Positions 7,435 to 14,868 of a stretch of DNA of 64,000 nucleotides are shown here, piece after piece (the first letter of the stretch is position 1; each line of letters starts with the position of its first letter). The stretch comes from Streptomyces chartreusis (GTDB lineage Bacteria > Actinomycetota > Actinomycetes > Streptomycetales > Streptomycetaceae). The DNA is taken from assembly GCF_008704715.1 (NCBI RefSeq), contig NZ_CP023689.1, forward strand, positions 3,410,001 through 3,474,000, read 5' to 3'. A program made the position numbers and the translations under genes. Below the pieces are notes generated by a model. That model did not search any database, was not told where the DNA came from, and saw nothing but the letters and a program-made list of their open reading frames with translations.

Positions 7435-8790
7435 TCAGCGGGCTCCGAGCGACATTTCGGCGATCAGTACGGTCATTCCCCGGGCGTTGCCGGGGAATGA
7501 CCTGACGTCGGAGCCCACGGCGAGCAGGCCGCCGAGCGCCTCGGGGATGCTCGATGCGAGGGTGCAGTGGTGGACGTGCTCCGCGAGTTCGCCGTCACGG
7601 ACCATCCGGCCGCTCACCGCGGCGGAGAATCTGCCGCTCAGGGGGTCCGTGCCGGCCTGGAGTCCGCTGATGGCCTGGACGAGGAAACCGTGGGTCACGC
7701 CCGACAGGAGCGCGGCGCGATCGAGGTCTCCGGGTACGAGGCTCAACGCCCGCGCGCCGGCCCGCGGCAGGCTCTTGTAGCCGGCGCGGACGGCGGATCC
7801 GGTGGAGGGCACGCCCGCGCGGTGTCCGCTGGTCGAGTCGTGCAGGCGCTGCGCCAGGCATCCCCGGTCCAGCAGGACGTTCCGTCGGGTCGCCAGGCCC
7901 TCGGCGTCGTGGCGTGCCGCGCCGTAGGCCGAGGGGTCGGTGGGGTCGTCGACCAGGGTCACGTGCTCGGGCGCGACGCGGTGGCCGGGCTCCGCCGCCG
8001 CGAGGGCCTGATCCGGGTGCGTGGCCGGGTTGTTGAGCATTCCGCTCACGACCGCGAGGAACGCCGCGGTGACGGACGGGTCGAACAGGACGCGCAGGCG
8101 CTGGGACCGCGGCTGCCGGTGCGCCGCCTCGGGAAGGGCGACGAGTGCCTCGCGGGCCGCGGCCGCCACGTCGAGTTCGGCGGGTGAGCGTCCGACGGTG
8201 TAGCCCGTGGAGGTCGTGGTCACTCCGGTGCCCGGATCACCCAGGACGTAGGTGGAGACGAAGCAGGACGTCCGCCGCGAGTAGCTCTCCACGCCCTCCG
8301 TCGACACGACCGCCGACTCGGCCGCCGCGTCTCCCCAGCGCACGGACTTCACGCCGCGCACCTTGGCCGACGCCGTGACGGCACGCTCCAGTTCGCGCGA
8401 CAGCGCGGTCTTCTCCTCGGTGGAGAGCGCCACGCAGTCCTCGCTCCACAGGTCGATGTCCGCGGCGGGCACACCGTCCGGGCGGGGCAGTACGGCGTCG
8501 CCCCGGACGTCCGTATAAAGGGCGCTGTCGCGCGCGTCGGCAAGGACCTGTCCGAGTGCGGCGGGGTCCAGGCTGCCCGAGTACGCGAAGCCGACCCGGC
8601 CGTCGGCGATGACCCTGACGCCGAGCCCGCCGCTGTCGGACCGCGTCACGGATTCGACGGTCTGCTCACGGACGACGATCTGCGAGTCGATGCCCCGCGC
8701 CACGAAGGCCTCGACCCGCTCCCCGGGGCGCGCCCGCGAGACGACCTCACGCCCGATCCGTACGACGGCACCGTCGGCCTGCCACGTCAT
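7435..8790 (-). CDS. TldE/PmbA-like subunit of a metallopeptidase pair (RiPP leader removal)
   Basis: A 451-residue TldD/PmbA-family protein. It begins MTWQADGAVVRIGREV and contains family blocks such as SGGLGVRVIADGRVGFAYSG and LRVLFDPSVTAAFLAVVSG, and it lacks the HExxxH metal motif present in its partner, as TldE subunits do. The ATG at 8790 overlaps the TldD stop (ATGA), so the pair is one operon and presumably one heterodimer. In known systems TldD/TldE finish microcin B17-type peptides by degrading unfolded leader. The gene faces away from the precursor gene at 10567, so a leader-processing role in this cluster is the natural inference. A housekeeping role cannot be excluded. Confidence 0.88.
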   Translation of the reverse strand: MTWQADGAVVRIGREVVSRARPGERVEAFVARGIDSQIVVREQTVESVTRSDSGGLGVRVIADGRVGFAYSGSLDPAALGQVLADARDSALYTDVRGDAVLPRPDGVPAADIDLWSEDCVALSTEEKTALSRELERAVTASAKVRGVKSVRWGDAAAESAVVSTEGVESYSRRTSCFVSTYVLGDPGTGVTTTSTGYTVGRSPAELDVAAAAREALVALPEAAHRQPRSQRLRVLFDPSVTAAFLAVVSGMLNNPATHPDQALAAAEPGHRVAPEHVTLVDDPTDPSAYGAARHDAEGLATRRNVLLDRGCLAQRLHDSTSGHRAGVPSTGSAVRAGYKSLPRAGARALSLVPGDLDRAALLSGVTHGFLVQAISGLQAGTDPLSGRFSAAVSGRMVRDGELAEHVHHCTLASSIPEALGGLLAVGSDVRSFPGNARGMTVLIAEMSLGAR

Positions 8791-10187
8791 CGCGCGGTAC
8801 CTCCGACCCTGAGCCCCTGCCGAACTCTCAGCGTGGGTTGGCCGTAGCCGACGGGGAGCGTCTGGCCGTCCTTGCCGCACGTCCCCGGCGGTCCGAGGGC
8901 GAAGTCGGTGCCGATCGCGTCGATCCCGCGCAGCACCTCCGGGCCGTTGCCGATCAGGCTGCAGTCCGCGATCGCCTCGCCGAGCCGCCCGCGGTCTATG
9001 ACGTACGCCTCCTTCGCGGCGAAGACGAAGTCCCCTGTGGCGGTGTTGACCCGGCCGCTGCCCAACCTGGCCACGTAGATGCCGTGAGCGGTGTCGGCGA
9101 TGACGTCCTGCGGTGCGGTGTCACCCGCCGGGACGAGGAGGTTCGACATCCGGGGCATGGGCAGGCACTGGTAGTTCTGCCGTCTCCCGTTGGCCGGTGC
9201 GGCGCCGTCCCGGCCCAGGGAATGCACCTCGTCCCAGAGGAAGTCGACCAAGATCCCGTCCTCGATGAGTACGGTGCGCCGCCCGTCGTGGCCCTCGTCG
9301 TCGAAGGCGAAACTGCCCCAGGCGCCGGAGAGCGAGGCGTCGTCCACGAGCCACATCCCAGGAGGCCCCACGCGCTTGCCCAGCATGTCGTGGAACACCG
9401 AGCTGCGCCGGGTCAGGTGATCGGCCTCGAGTCCGTGCCCGCACGCCTCGTGGATGAGCACGGCTCCCGTGCCGGGCGCGAGGACGACCGGCATCTCGCC
9501 GACCGGTGCCGGGGCGGCCGACTCCCGTGCGTGTGCCCGGCGTACGGCCTCGGCCACCGTGGACCGCACGTGCTCCTCGGTCAGCCGGGCGGCGGGGGTG
9601 TTGAGTCCCAGGGACGCCCGCCCGCTGACGGGTGCCGACTGTGCGCCGACCACGACGGTCACCGCGAGCCGTTCGCGTGCCGTGTCACCGGACACGTGCA
9701 CGCCTCCCGAGTTGGCGACCTGCGAGGTGCGTCGCTCGCTGCGGAGGACCGCGGACACGGAGACGATCTTGCCGGTCTCGGCGGCCGCCAAGTCCGAGAC
9801 CGAGTGCAGCAGTTCGGCGTGCCGGCTCCGATTCCCCGCGTCGTCCGTCTCCCGGGGGTCCGTTGTGCCGTCCGCGGCGTCGGTGGCGTCCGCGCCGGGA
9901 ACCCGACCGGGGGCCGGCGACGCCGTGGCCTCACGGACGGTGCGCAGGACGGCCGTCGGGGACAGGGTCGAGGTGTGGCTGAAGCCGGTGGTGGGGCCCA
10001 GCCGCGCACGGACCCCGGCGCCTCGTTCCCGGCCGGACGTCGCGTCGAAGATGCGGCCGTCCTTCATCGTCATCGCCGATGCCGCCGACCGCTCGGCGTA
10101 TATCTCCACGAAGTCGGCCCGTAGGCTCCCCCGCTCCCGGAAGGCAATCGCCAAAAGGTCAGGATCCAGCAAAGTTTCGTATCCCAT
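8787..10187 (-). CDS. TldD-like metallopeptidase subunit of the RiPP cluster
   Basis: A 466-residue TldD-family protein starting MGYETLLDPDLLAIAF. The metal and catalytic motif is HEACGHGLEADH (His246, Glu247, His251), matching the HExxxH of TldD. Typical flanking blocks are KRVGPPGMWLVDDASL and GSWG-like SGAWGSFAFDDEGH. A non-conserved, Ala/Asp/Thr-rich insertion lies near 92-122. ATG 10187 is preferred; an in-frame TTG at 10202 is the alternative. It is first in a divergent operon with the TldE-like gene, 379 bp from the RiPP precursor. Proposed role: proteolysis of the leader after modification. Confidence 0.9.
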   Translation of the reverse strand: MGYETLLDPDLLAIAFRERGSLRADFVEIYAERSAASAMTMKDGRIFDATSGRERGAGVRARLGPTTGFSHTSTLSPTAVLRTVREATASPAPGRVPGADATDAADGTTDPRETDDAGNRSRHAELLHSVSDLAAAETGKIVSVSAVLRSERRTSQVANSGGVHVSGDTARERLAVTVVVGAQSAPVSGRASLGLNTPAARLTEEHVRSTVAEAVRRAHARESAAPAPVGEMPVVLAPGTGAVLIHEACGHGLEADHLTRRSSVFHDMLGKRVGPPGMWLVDDASLSGAWGSFAFDDEGHDGRRTVLIEDGILVDFLWDEVHSLGRDGAAPANGRRQNYQCLPMPRMSNLLVPAGDTAPQDVIADTAHGIYVARLGSGRVNTATGDFVFAAKEAYVIDRGRLGEAIADCSLIGNGPEVLRGIDAIGTDFALGPPGTCGKDGQTLPVGYGQPTLRVRQGLRVGGTAR

Positions 10188-10566
10188 GCATCCCGTGGAC
10201 AAGGCAAGGCACCATGCCTACCCAGGCGTATTCAACCCCAACCTCCCACTCGTGCGAAGAAATACTCCAGAAATACTCTGCGCCCGGCCGACGCCTCTCG
10301 GAAATGAGCCACGAACAGTCCATGGATCGCACACAAGTTGCAAAATCAACCAAGTCCCCGACCTGCCGGAGTCATATGCGGAGCTCCATAAAAGCGGGCA
10401 AATGTGGCTCACCCGAGACCTATGCGATCCGGCCATGCGGGATCAACAGGGCGTTGACGGTGCACTGTTGAGACACTTACGGTCAGCGATCAGGAACGGG
10501 GGAATCAATGTACTTTCGACGTTCCCTCGTCCGGCATTGTTTCATCAGCCGAACGGAAGGAATGCC
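10188..10566. promoter_or_regulatory. AT-richer divergent control region of the RiPP cluster
   Basis: This 379-bp gap between the tldD-like gene and the precursor gene is clearly less GC-rich than its neighbours and should carry promoters in both directions. It contains two exact copies of agaaatactc (10258-10267 and 10269-10278) whose starts are 11 bp apart, one helical turn, as in operators for SARP or other tandem-binding regulators. No regulator gene lies in the cluster, so control may be from elsewhere. The precursor Shine-Dalgarno ggaagg is at 10555-10560. A plus-strand frame that stays open here lacks start signals and is not considered coding. Confidence 0.55.
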
Positions 10567-10707
10567 ATGGACCAGGACCAGTCCATCGACAACTCGCTCT
10601 TCCTCGACGAGGAGACCACCGAGCGTTTCTCGATGCTCGTGAACGACGAGGGCGTCATGCGCGCCGGTTTCGTCGCGCACGAGGCCAACAACCTCAACGA
10701 GGCCTGA
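10567..10707 (+). CDS. RiPP precursor peptide (putative thioamidated/hydroxylated peptide)
   Basis: A 46-residue acidic peptide with GGAAGG at 6-nt spacing before ATG. Residues 1-28 (starting MDQDQSIDNSLFLDEETTER, then FSMLVNDE) look like a leader with the hydrophobic patch SLFL and LV commonly used for recognition. The C-terminal part GVMRAGFVAHEANNLNEA (29-46) is the likely core. No Cys, Ser or Thr occurs after Ser22, so azoline or lanthionine chemistry is excluded in that part, while His38, Glu39 and Asn41, 42, 44 are candidates for side-chain hydroxylation and backbone amides for thioamidation. It precedes a 14-bp hairpin and then ycaO. The precursor role is inferred from size, position and lack of other function; the leader/core boundary is a guess. 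Confidence 0.8.
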   Translation: MDQDQSIDNSLFLDEETTERFSMLVNDEGVMRAGFVAHEANNLNEA

Positions 10708-10726
10708 TTCACCGCGTAATGCGGAC

Positions 10727-10760
10727 CTGCGGGGAGGCCTGTTCCAAGGCCTCCCCGCAG
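10727..10760 (+). terminator. Perfect 14-bp hairpin between precursor and modification genes (attenuator)
   Basis: ctgcggggaggcct (10727-10740), loop gttcca, and its exact complement (10747-10760). It lies 20 bp after the precursor stop and 38 bp before ycaO. Such partial terminators downstream of precursor genes let much more precursor than enzyme mRNA be made, and protect the short message. There is no U-run after it, so it could also be a stabilising 3' end. Confidence 0.75.
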
Positions 10761-10797
10761 TACTGACGGCACCGGATCGGGTAGAAGGTTGGCTGCT

Positions 10798-12036
10798 GTG
10801 CATCGAATGACCTCCAGCCTGCGCGAGTGCTCGCTCGACGACACGCTGGCAAAGGCACGGGCGGTGGCCCCGCGACTGGGAATCACCCGGGTCACCGACA
10901 CCACCTGGCTCGACCGGGTCGGAATCCCGGTGTACGCGAGCATCCGGCCCTCGGCCCAGCGCGGCTCGCTCTGCGTGAACGCAGGGAAAGGGCTCCGGCC
11001 GCGGGAGGCTCAGGTCGGGGCCTACATGGAGGCGATCGAGTTCGCCGCGGCCGAATTCGCCCCCGAGAAATGGGACATAAGGCTTCTGTCTCCGCGGGAG
11101 ATCGCCGCGCAGGACGGCGCGCTCTTCGACTTCGTCGACCTCTGCCCCATTCTGGGCCGCAAGGCGATGGCGAGCGACAAGCTGCCCTGTGTCGCGGCGC
11201 GAGACATGGAAACAGGGATTCCGGTATTCGTGCCGGCGGAGTTGGTCTTCTCGCCGTTCCACTGGCCCGACGGGCAGCGCCTGTTCGGCAGCAGCACGAA
11301 CGGACTGAGCTCGGGAAACAGCACACTCGAAGCCACGGTCCACGGTCTCGCGGAACTCCTGGAGCGCGATGTCCATGCGTTCCACCTCATCCGGGACACT
11401 TCCCTGCCGGTGCGAATCGAGAGCGTTTCGGGGCATGTCGCCGATCTCGTCGGACGGGTGCGCGGTGCGGGTCTCGACGTCGCCCTGCGGACGACACCGA
11501 ACGCTTTCGGACTTCCGTTCTTCCAGGCGTATCTGCTGGAGCCGGAGGACACCGCACCCGTGGCCATCTCGTTCGGCGCCGGCCTCCATGTGAACCGCGA
11601 CATCGCCGCCGTACGGGCCATTTCCGAGGCCGCGCAGTCACGGCTCTCCCATATCCACGGCGGGCGCGACGACATCATCGACCGCCACGACTACTTCGAC
11701 CGGGCCGCGCGGGACGCCGAGCTCCGGGCGACCGCCGAACTGCGCCGGAAGGTGTGCGACCCCGCCGGCGCGCTCACCATGGCGGAGATACCCGACCACA
11801 GCCACGACATCGGCTCGCTGCACGCCGCGCTGGAGCTGCTGCGCGCCCGTACCGAATCGGCAGGCGTACGGCAGGTGCTGACGGTGGATCTGACGCCCGT
11901 GCCGGACGTCGAGCTGCGGGTCGTACGCGTCATCGCGCCGGGCCTCGAGTCCTTCCAGCCCGCCCTGCAACGCGTCGGACGGCGGCTCGCGGCCCACGCT
12001 ACGCGTGACAGCCGGACGGAGGCGGCCCTGTCGTGA
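10798..12036 (+). CDS. YcaO-domain cyclodehydratase/thioamidation ATPase
   Basis: A 412-residue YcaO protein. The ATP-grasping surface is visible in EAQVGAYMEAIEF (70-82) and in the hallmark TNGLSSGNSTLEATVHGLAE (168-187) followed by LLERD. The C-terminal block VELRVVRVIAPGLE is the usual YcaO ending. YcaO enzymes activate a backbone amide by ATP phosphorylation so that Cys/Ser/Thr, an amine or sulfide can attack. Here it is coupled to a TfuA gene and the precursor core lacks Cys/Ser/Thr, so sulfide addition giving a thioamide is favoured. GTG at 10798 with AGAAGG 9 nt upstream is preferred; TTG 10789 and ATG 10807 are in frame. Confidence 0.93.
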   Translation: MHRMTSSLRECSLDDTLAKARAVAPRLGITRVTDTTWLDRVGIPVYASIRPSAQRGSLCVNAGKGLRPREAQVGAYMEAIEFAAAEFAPEKWDIRLLSPREIAAQDGALFDFVDLCPILGRKAMASDKLPCVAARDMETGIPVFVPAELVFSPFHWPDGQRLFGSSTNGLSSGNSTLEATVHGLAELLERDVHAFHLIRDTSLPVRIESVSGHVADLVGRVRGAGLDVALRTTPNAFGLPFFQAYLLEPEDTAPVAISFGAGLHVNRDIAAVRAISEAAQSRLSHIHGGRDDIIDRHDYFDRAARDAELRATAELRRKVCDPAGALTMAEIPDHSHDIGSLHAALELLRARTESAGVRQVLTVDLTPVPDVELRVVRVIAPGLESFQPALQRVGRRLAAHATRDSRTEAALS

Positions 12037-12713
12037 CGCACGTCCATCTCTTCGTCGGCCCTTCCGCGCACGGGCTGCGGACCCCTCTTCCGCAGGACGT
12101 CCGCGTCCACCCGCCGGCCCGCCGCACCTCCGTCGACCGGCTCGTCGCCGAGTACGCCGATCATGCCGAGCACGCCGAGCCCGGTGTGATCCTGCTGGCG
12201 GACGGCACCTTCCACAGCTATCCCTCCGTCGGCCACCGGGAACTGCGCAACGCCCTGGAACTCGGTTGGCGGGTGTGGGGCCTGTGCTCCATGGGCGCGA
12301 TCCGGGCCGCCGAGATGCGCACGCTCGGCATGCGCGGCTACGGCGCGGTGTTCCAGCGGTTCGTCGACGACCCGGAGTTCGCCGACGACGAAGTGGCGCT
12401 GGTGCACGGACTGGAGCCGCCGTTCCGGGCGGTCTCGGAACCACTGGTCCACATCCGGGCCTACCTCACGCATCTGGCGCGGACCGAGGTCCTCCCCCGC
12501 ACCCGACTCGACAAGGTTCTGGACGACTTCAGGAACCGCTGGTACGGCGAGCGCACCCTGCCGGCGCTGGCGCGGAGCCTGGAAGAGCTGGGTCACCGGG
12601 AGGCCCGTGGCGACATGAGGGAGTTCGACCGCTTCCGGCTCAAGACCCACGACCTCGAAGCCTTCCTGGCCGAACGGCCCTGGACCGCTGCGGAAGGAGA
12701 GACACAGAAGTGA
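12033..12713 (+). CDS. TfuA-like partner of YcaO
   Basis: A 226-residue TfuA-family protein. The core signature runs LLADGTFHSYPSVGHREL (54-71) and then GLCSMGAIRAAEMRTLGMRG (83-102) with GAVFQRF, as in TfuA of trifolitoxin and the thioamide RiPP systems. TfuA proteins accompany YcaO in forming thioamides (thioviridamide-type peptides, thiovarsolins, thioglycine in methyl-coenzyme M reductase), probably supplying or enabling sulfide use. It starts with GTG overlapping the ycaO stop (GTGA) and ends overlapping the next gene the same way, implying tight translational coupling. Confidence 0.92.
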   Translation: MTHVHLFVGPSAHGLRTPLPQDVRVHPPARRTSVDRLVAEYADHAEHAEPGVILLADGTFHSYPSVGHRELRNALELGWRVWGLCSMGAIRAAEMRTLGMRGYGAVFQRFVDDPEFADDEVALVHGLEPPFRAVSEPLVHIRAYLTHLARTEVLPRTRLDKVLDDFRNRWYGERTLPALARSLEELGHREARGDMREFDRFRLKTHDLEAFLAERPWTAAEGETQK

Positions 12714-13489
12714 ATCCCCGGGAATTCCTCGCCGAGATCGGGGGCGTGCCGTTCGTCGACGCCGCCTTCAGGCCGAAGGCGCTGCTGACCGCCGTGGCCC
12801 TGGTACGGCGCAGCGCCGACCCCGAGGCCCACTCGTCGCTCGCGGCCTACCTCGACCCGGAGAACGCCAAGCGGATCTTCGACCGGCACGCGGTGTCCAA
12901 GGTCGAGGACGTGGCCTGGGACGAACTCCCGACGGCCGAGGCGGCGTCCGTGGACGGCGCCTCGCAGCTGGTCGTGGGGGCGATGCCGGACTGGCGGCCC
13001 CTGTTCGCGATGCCGAAGCGGTACCGGCGCATGGCGACCAGCACGAGCAGCACCTCCGTCCTCGTACCGCAGACGATCTACCTGGGCCCCGGTGCGTTCC
13101 GGGACGAGGAGACGCTGCGGGAGACCCTGATCCACGAACACGCCCATATCTGGCTGAACTTCATCGCCGAGGTCTACGACCTCCAGGTCCCCGGGGCGCC
13201 GAACGACTACGTCCTGCCGTCCGGCACCGACGGCAAGACGTACCGCGGCGTCATGTTCGCGGCGCACTTCGCGGCGGCCGCGGCCTGGGCCCTCTCTCGG
13301 CGACGGGCGGCCGGCGAGGGCGGGGTGGATGAGAGGCTCCAGTACCTCACGCGCTATCTCGAAGGCTGCCTGGTCGAGATGGACCGGCGCCCGCACGGCA
13401 GCTCGACCGGCGACCTGGTCAAGGACGCGCTGGCGCAAAGGCTCGACGAACTGCTCAAGGAGCCGGCCCACCCGGCGGAAACTCGGTGA
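12710..13489 (+). CDS. HExxH-motif putative peptide-modifying protein (2-oxoglutarate hydroxylase-like)
   Basis: A 259-residue protein with IHEHAHIWLN: His142, Glu143 and His146 make an HExxH motif, followed by TYRGVMFAAHFAAAAAWAL (R179 and H186). This arrangement, HExxH then an R-G-x-x-x-A-A-H block ahead of an Ala-rich helix, resembles the HExxH RiPP proteins recently shown to be Fe(II)/2-oxoglutarate beta-hydroxylases acting on Asp, His or Gln side chains of peptides, rather than a secreted protease; there is no signal peptide. The alternative is a zinc peptidase. The GTG start at 12710 overlaps the tfuA stop, and the open frame upstream of it is not coding. Substrate would be the precursor core with His38 and three Asn. 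Confidence 0.75.
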   Translation: MNPREFLAEIGGVPFVDAAFRPKALLTAVALVRRSADPEAHSSLAAYLDPENAKRIFDRHAVSKVEDVAWDELPTAEAASVDGASQLVVGAMPDWRPLFAMPKRYRRMATSTSSTSVLVPQTIYLGPGAFRDEETLRETLIHEHAHIWLNFIAEVYDLQVPGAPNDYVLPSGTDGKTYRGVMFAAHFAAAAAWALSRRRAAGEGGVDERLQYLTRYLEGCLVEMDRRPHGSSTGDLVKDALAQRLDELLKEPAHPAETR

Positions 13490-14868
13490 CGGACTTGCTC
13501 GCTGATCCACAGGCCGGCCCGACGGGCCGGTCACGGAGTGGAGTCCGGGACTTCGCGCTCCTCCAGATCGCCGCGCTGTGCGGGACCGTCGCGACCCGCT
13601 GCGTGGAGATCGCGCTGGCCTGGTGGGTGCTGGCGGAGACGGGGAACGACGCCCTGCTGGGTGCTCTGCTCGCGCTCGCCATCGGCGCGGACGTCCTGTC
13701 GCGCGGGACCCTGGCCTGGCTCGGGGACCGGTTCGCGCCCCGTACGGTCGTGCTGTGCTGCTTCGTCGGATCGGCGCTGGTCAGCGGGCTGCTGACCTGG
13801 CTGGCGTTCTCCGGCGTCTACCAGTTGTGGGCCGTCGTGCTGGGCATCGCGATGCTCGGTGTCAGTCTCGGTGTGCGCGAACCGCTCCTCATGTCGATGA
13901 TCCGCTCCATGGTGCAGACGTCGTCGGTGGCCAGTGCCGTCCGCATCCGCAGCACGGTGATGTCGTTCTCCTCGTTCGCCGGGCCGATCGCGGCGGGTGC
14001 GCTGATCGGCCCGCTCGGTCATGCGGCGGTGCTCGGCACGGCATGCGCCGTCGTGGCCGTGTCCGCGCTCATGGTCGTCCTCCTGCCCACCCCGGCCGAC
14101 GAGCACCGGACGGGGCAGCAGCCGCAACGGGGCCTCGCCGCCTGGGCGTCCGGGACCCGCGACGGCTTCCGTTCCATCCGCCGTGTCCCGCCGGAGTGGC
14201 GGCTGGCGATGCTGACCATGGTCGTCAACTTCGCCCTGTATCCCGTCTTCGCGGTGATCGTGCCGGTGCTGGTGGCCCAGCGCTACCCCCAGCAGACCTG
14301 GGTGCTGAGCGTCGTCGAATCGGCCTTCGCCGTGGGCCTGTTCGTGGGCAGTGCCGCCCTGGTCGGGCTCAGCGACCGGCTGTTCGGCCGCCGCCGCACG
14401 GTACTGGCCGGCTTCGCGGTCCTCGGCGCGGGCTTCGTGGGGACGGGGCTGGTGGCCATGGCGGTGGGGTTCGGCGACGCGCTCGTGTTCACCGCCGCGA
14501 GTGCGCTGCTCCTGGCGCTGTCCGGCGCCGGTCTGTGCATGATCACCACCAACACCGGGACCGTACGGCTGCTGGCGACGCCGTCCTCGCACCGCAACCG
14601 GATGGTCGCCACGTCGTCCTTCCTGTCCGGGATCGTGATGCCGCTCGGCTCGCTGAGCAGCGGCTTCATCTCCCGTACGGCCAGTGAACTGTGGGCGCTC
14701 ATCGCCCTCGGCGCACTGATCTGCGTCTGCGCGCTCGTCGCGGCGCGCGACCGGGTGCTCACGACGTTCCTCGACCTGCCGGACGAGCAGCTCGACGACA
14801 TCTATCTGCGGAAGTTCCCGCACGCCTTCGGTGGCGAGCCGCACGAAACGGAGACAGCCCGGCGATGA
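13486..14868 (+). CDS. MFS exporter of the RiPP cluster
   Basis: A 460-residue major facilitator protein with about 12 hydrophobic segments, beginning after a 20-residue polar tail at FALLQIAALCGTVATRCVE. The LAWLGDRFAPRTVVL segment corresponds to the MFS motif A loop between helices 2 and 3, and SDRLFGRRRTVL to its repeat in the second half. It resembles the EntS/MFS_3 efflux subgroup. The GTG start overlaps the HExxH gene stop (GTGA) and its stop overlaps the methyltransferase start (ATGA). Proposed role: export of, and self-protection against, the modified peptide. Confidence 0.88.
   Translation: MTDLLADPQAGPTGRSRSGVRDFALLQIAALCGTVATRCVEIALAWWVLAETGNDALLGALLALAIGADVLSRGTLAWLGDRFAPRTVVLCCFVGSALVSGLLTWLAFSGVYQLWAVVLGIAMLGVSLGVREPLLMSMIRSMVQTSSVASAVRIRSTVMSFSSFAGPIAAGALIGPLGHAAVLGTACAVVAVSALMVVLLPTPADEHRTGQQPQRGLAAWASGTRDGFRSIRRVPPEWRLAMLTMVVNFALYPVFAVIVPVLVAQRYPQQTWVLSVVESAFAVGLFVGSAALVGLSDRLFGRRRTVLAGFAVLGAGFVGTGLVAMAVGFGDALVFTAASALLLALSGAGLCMITTNTGTVRLLATPSSHRNRMVATSSFLSGIVMPLGSLSSGFISRTASELWALIALGALICVCALVAARDRVLTTFLDLPDEQLDDIYLRKFPHAFGGEPHETETARR

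Noticed and set aside
9454..10566. Long plus-strand open frame running into the RiPP precursor gene
   Set aside because: Its upstream part is antisense to the conserved tldD-like gene; the Shine-Dalgarno at 10555 and small-peptide layout support a start at 10567.
12005..12709. Upstream extension of the HExxH protein
   Set aside because: It is an Arg/Pro-rich shadow of tfuA; the GTGA overlap at 12710 gives a normal start.
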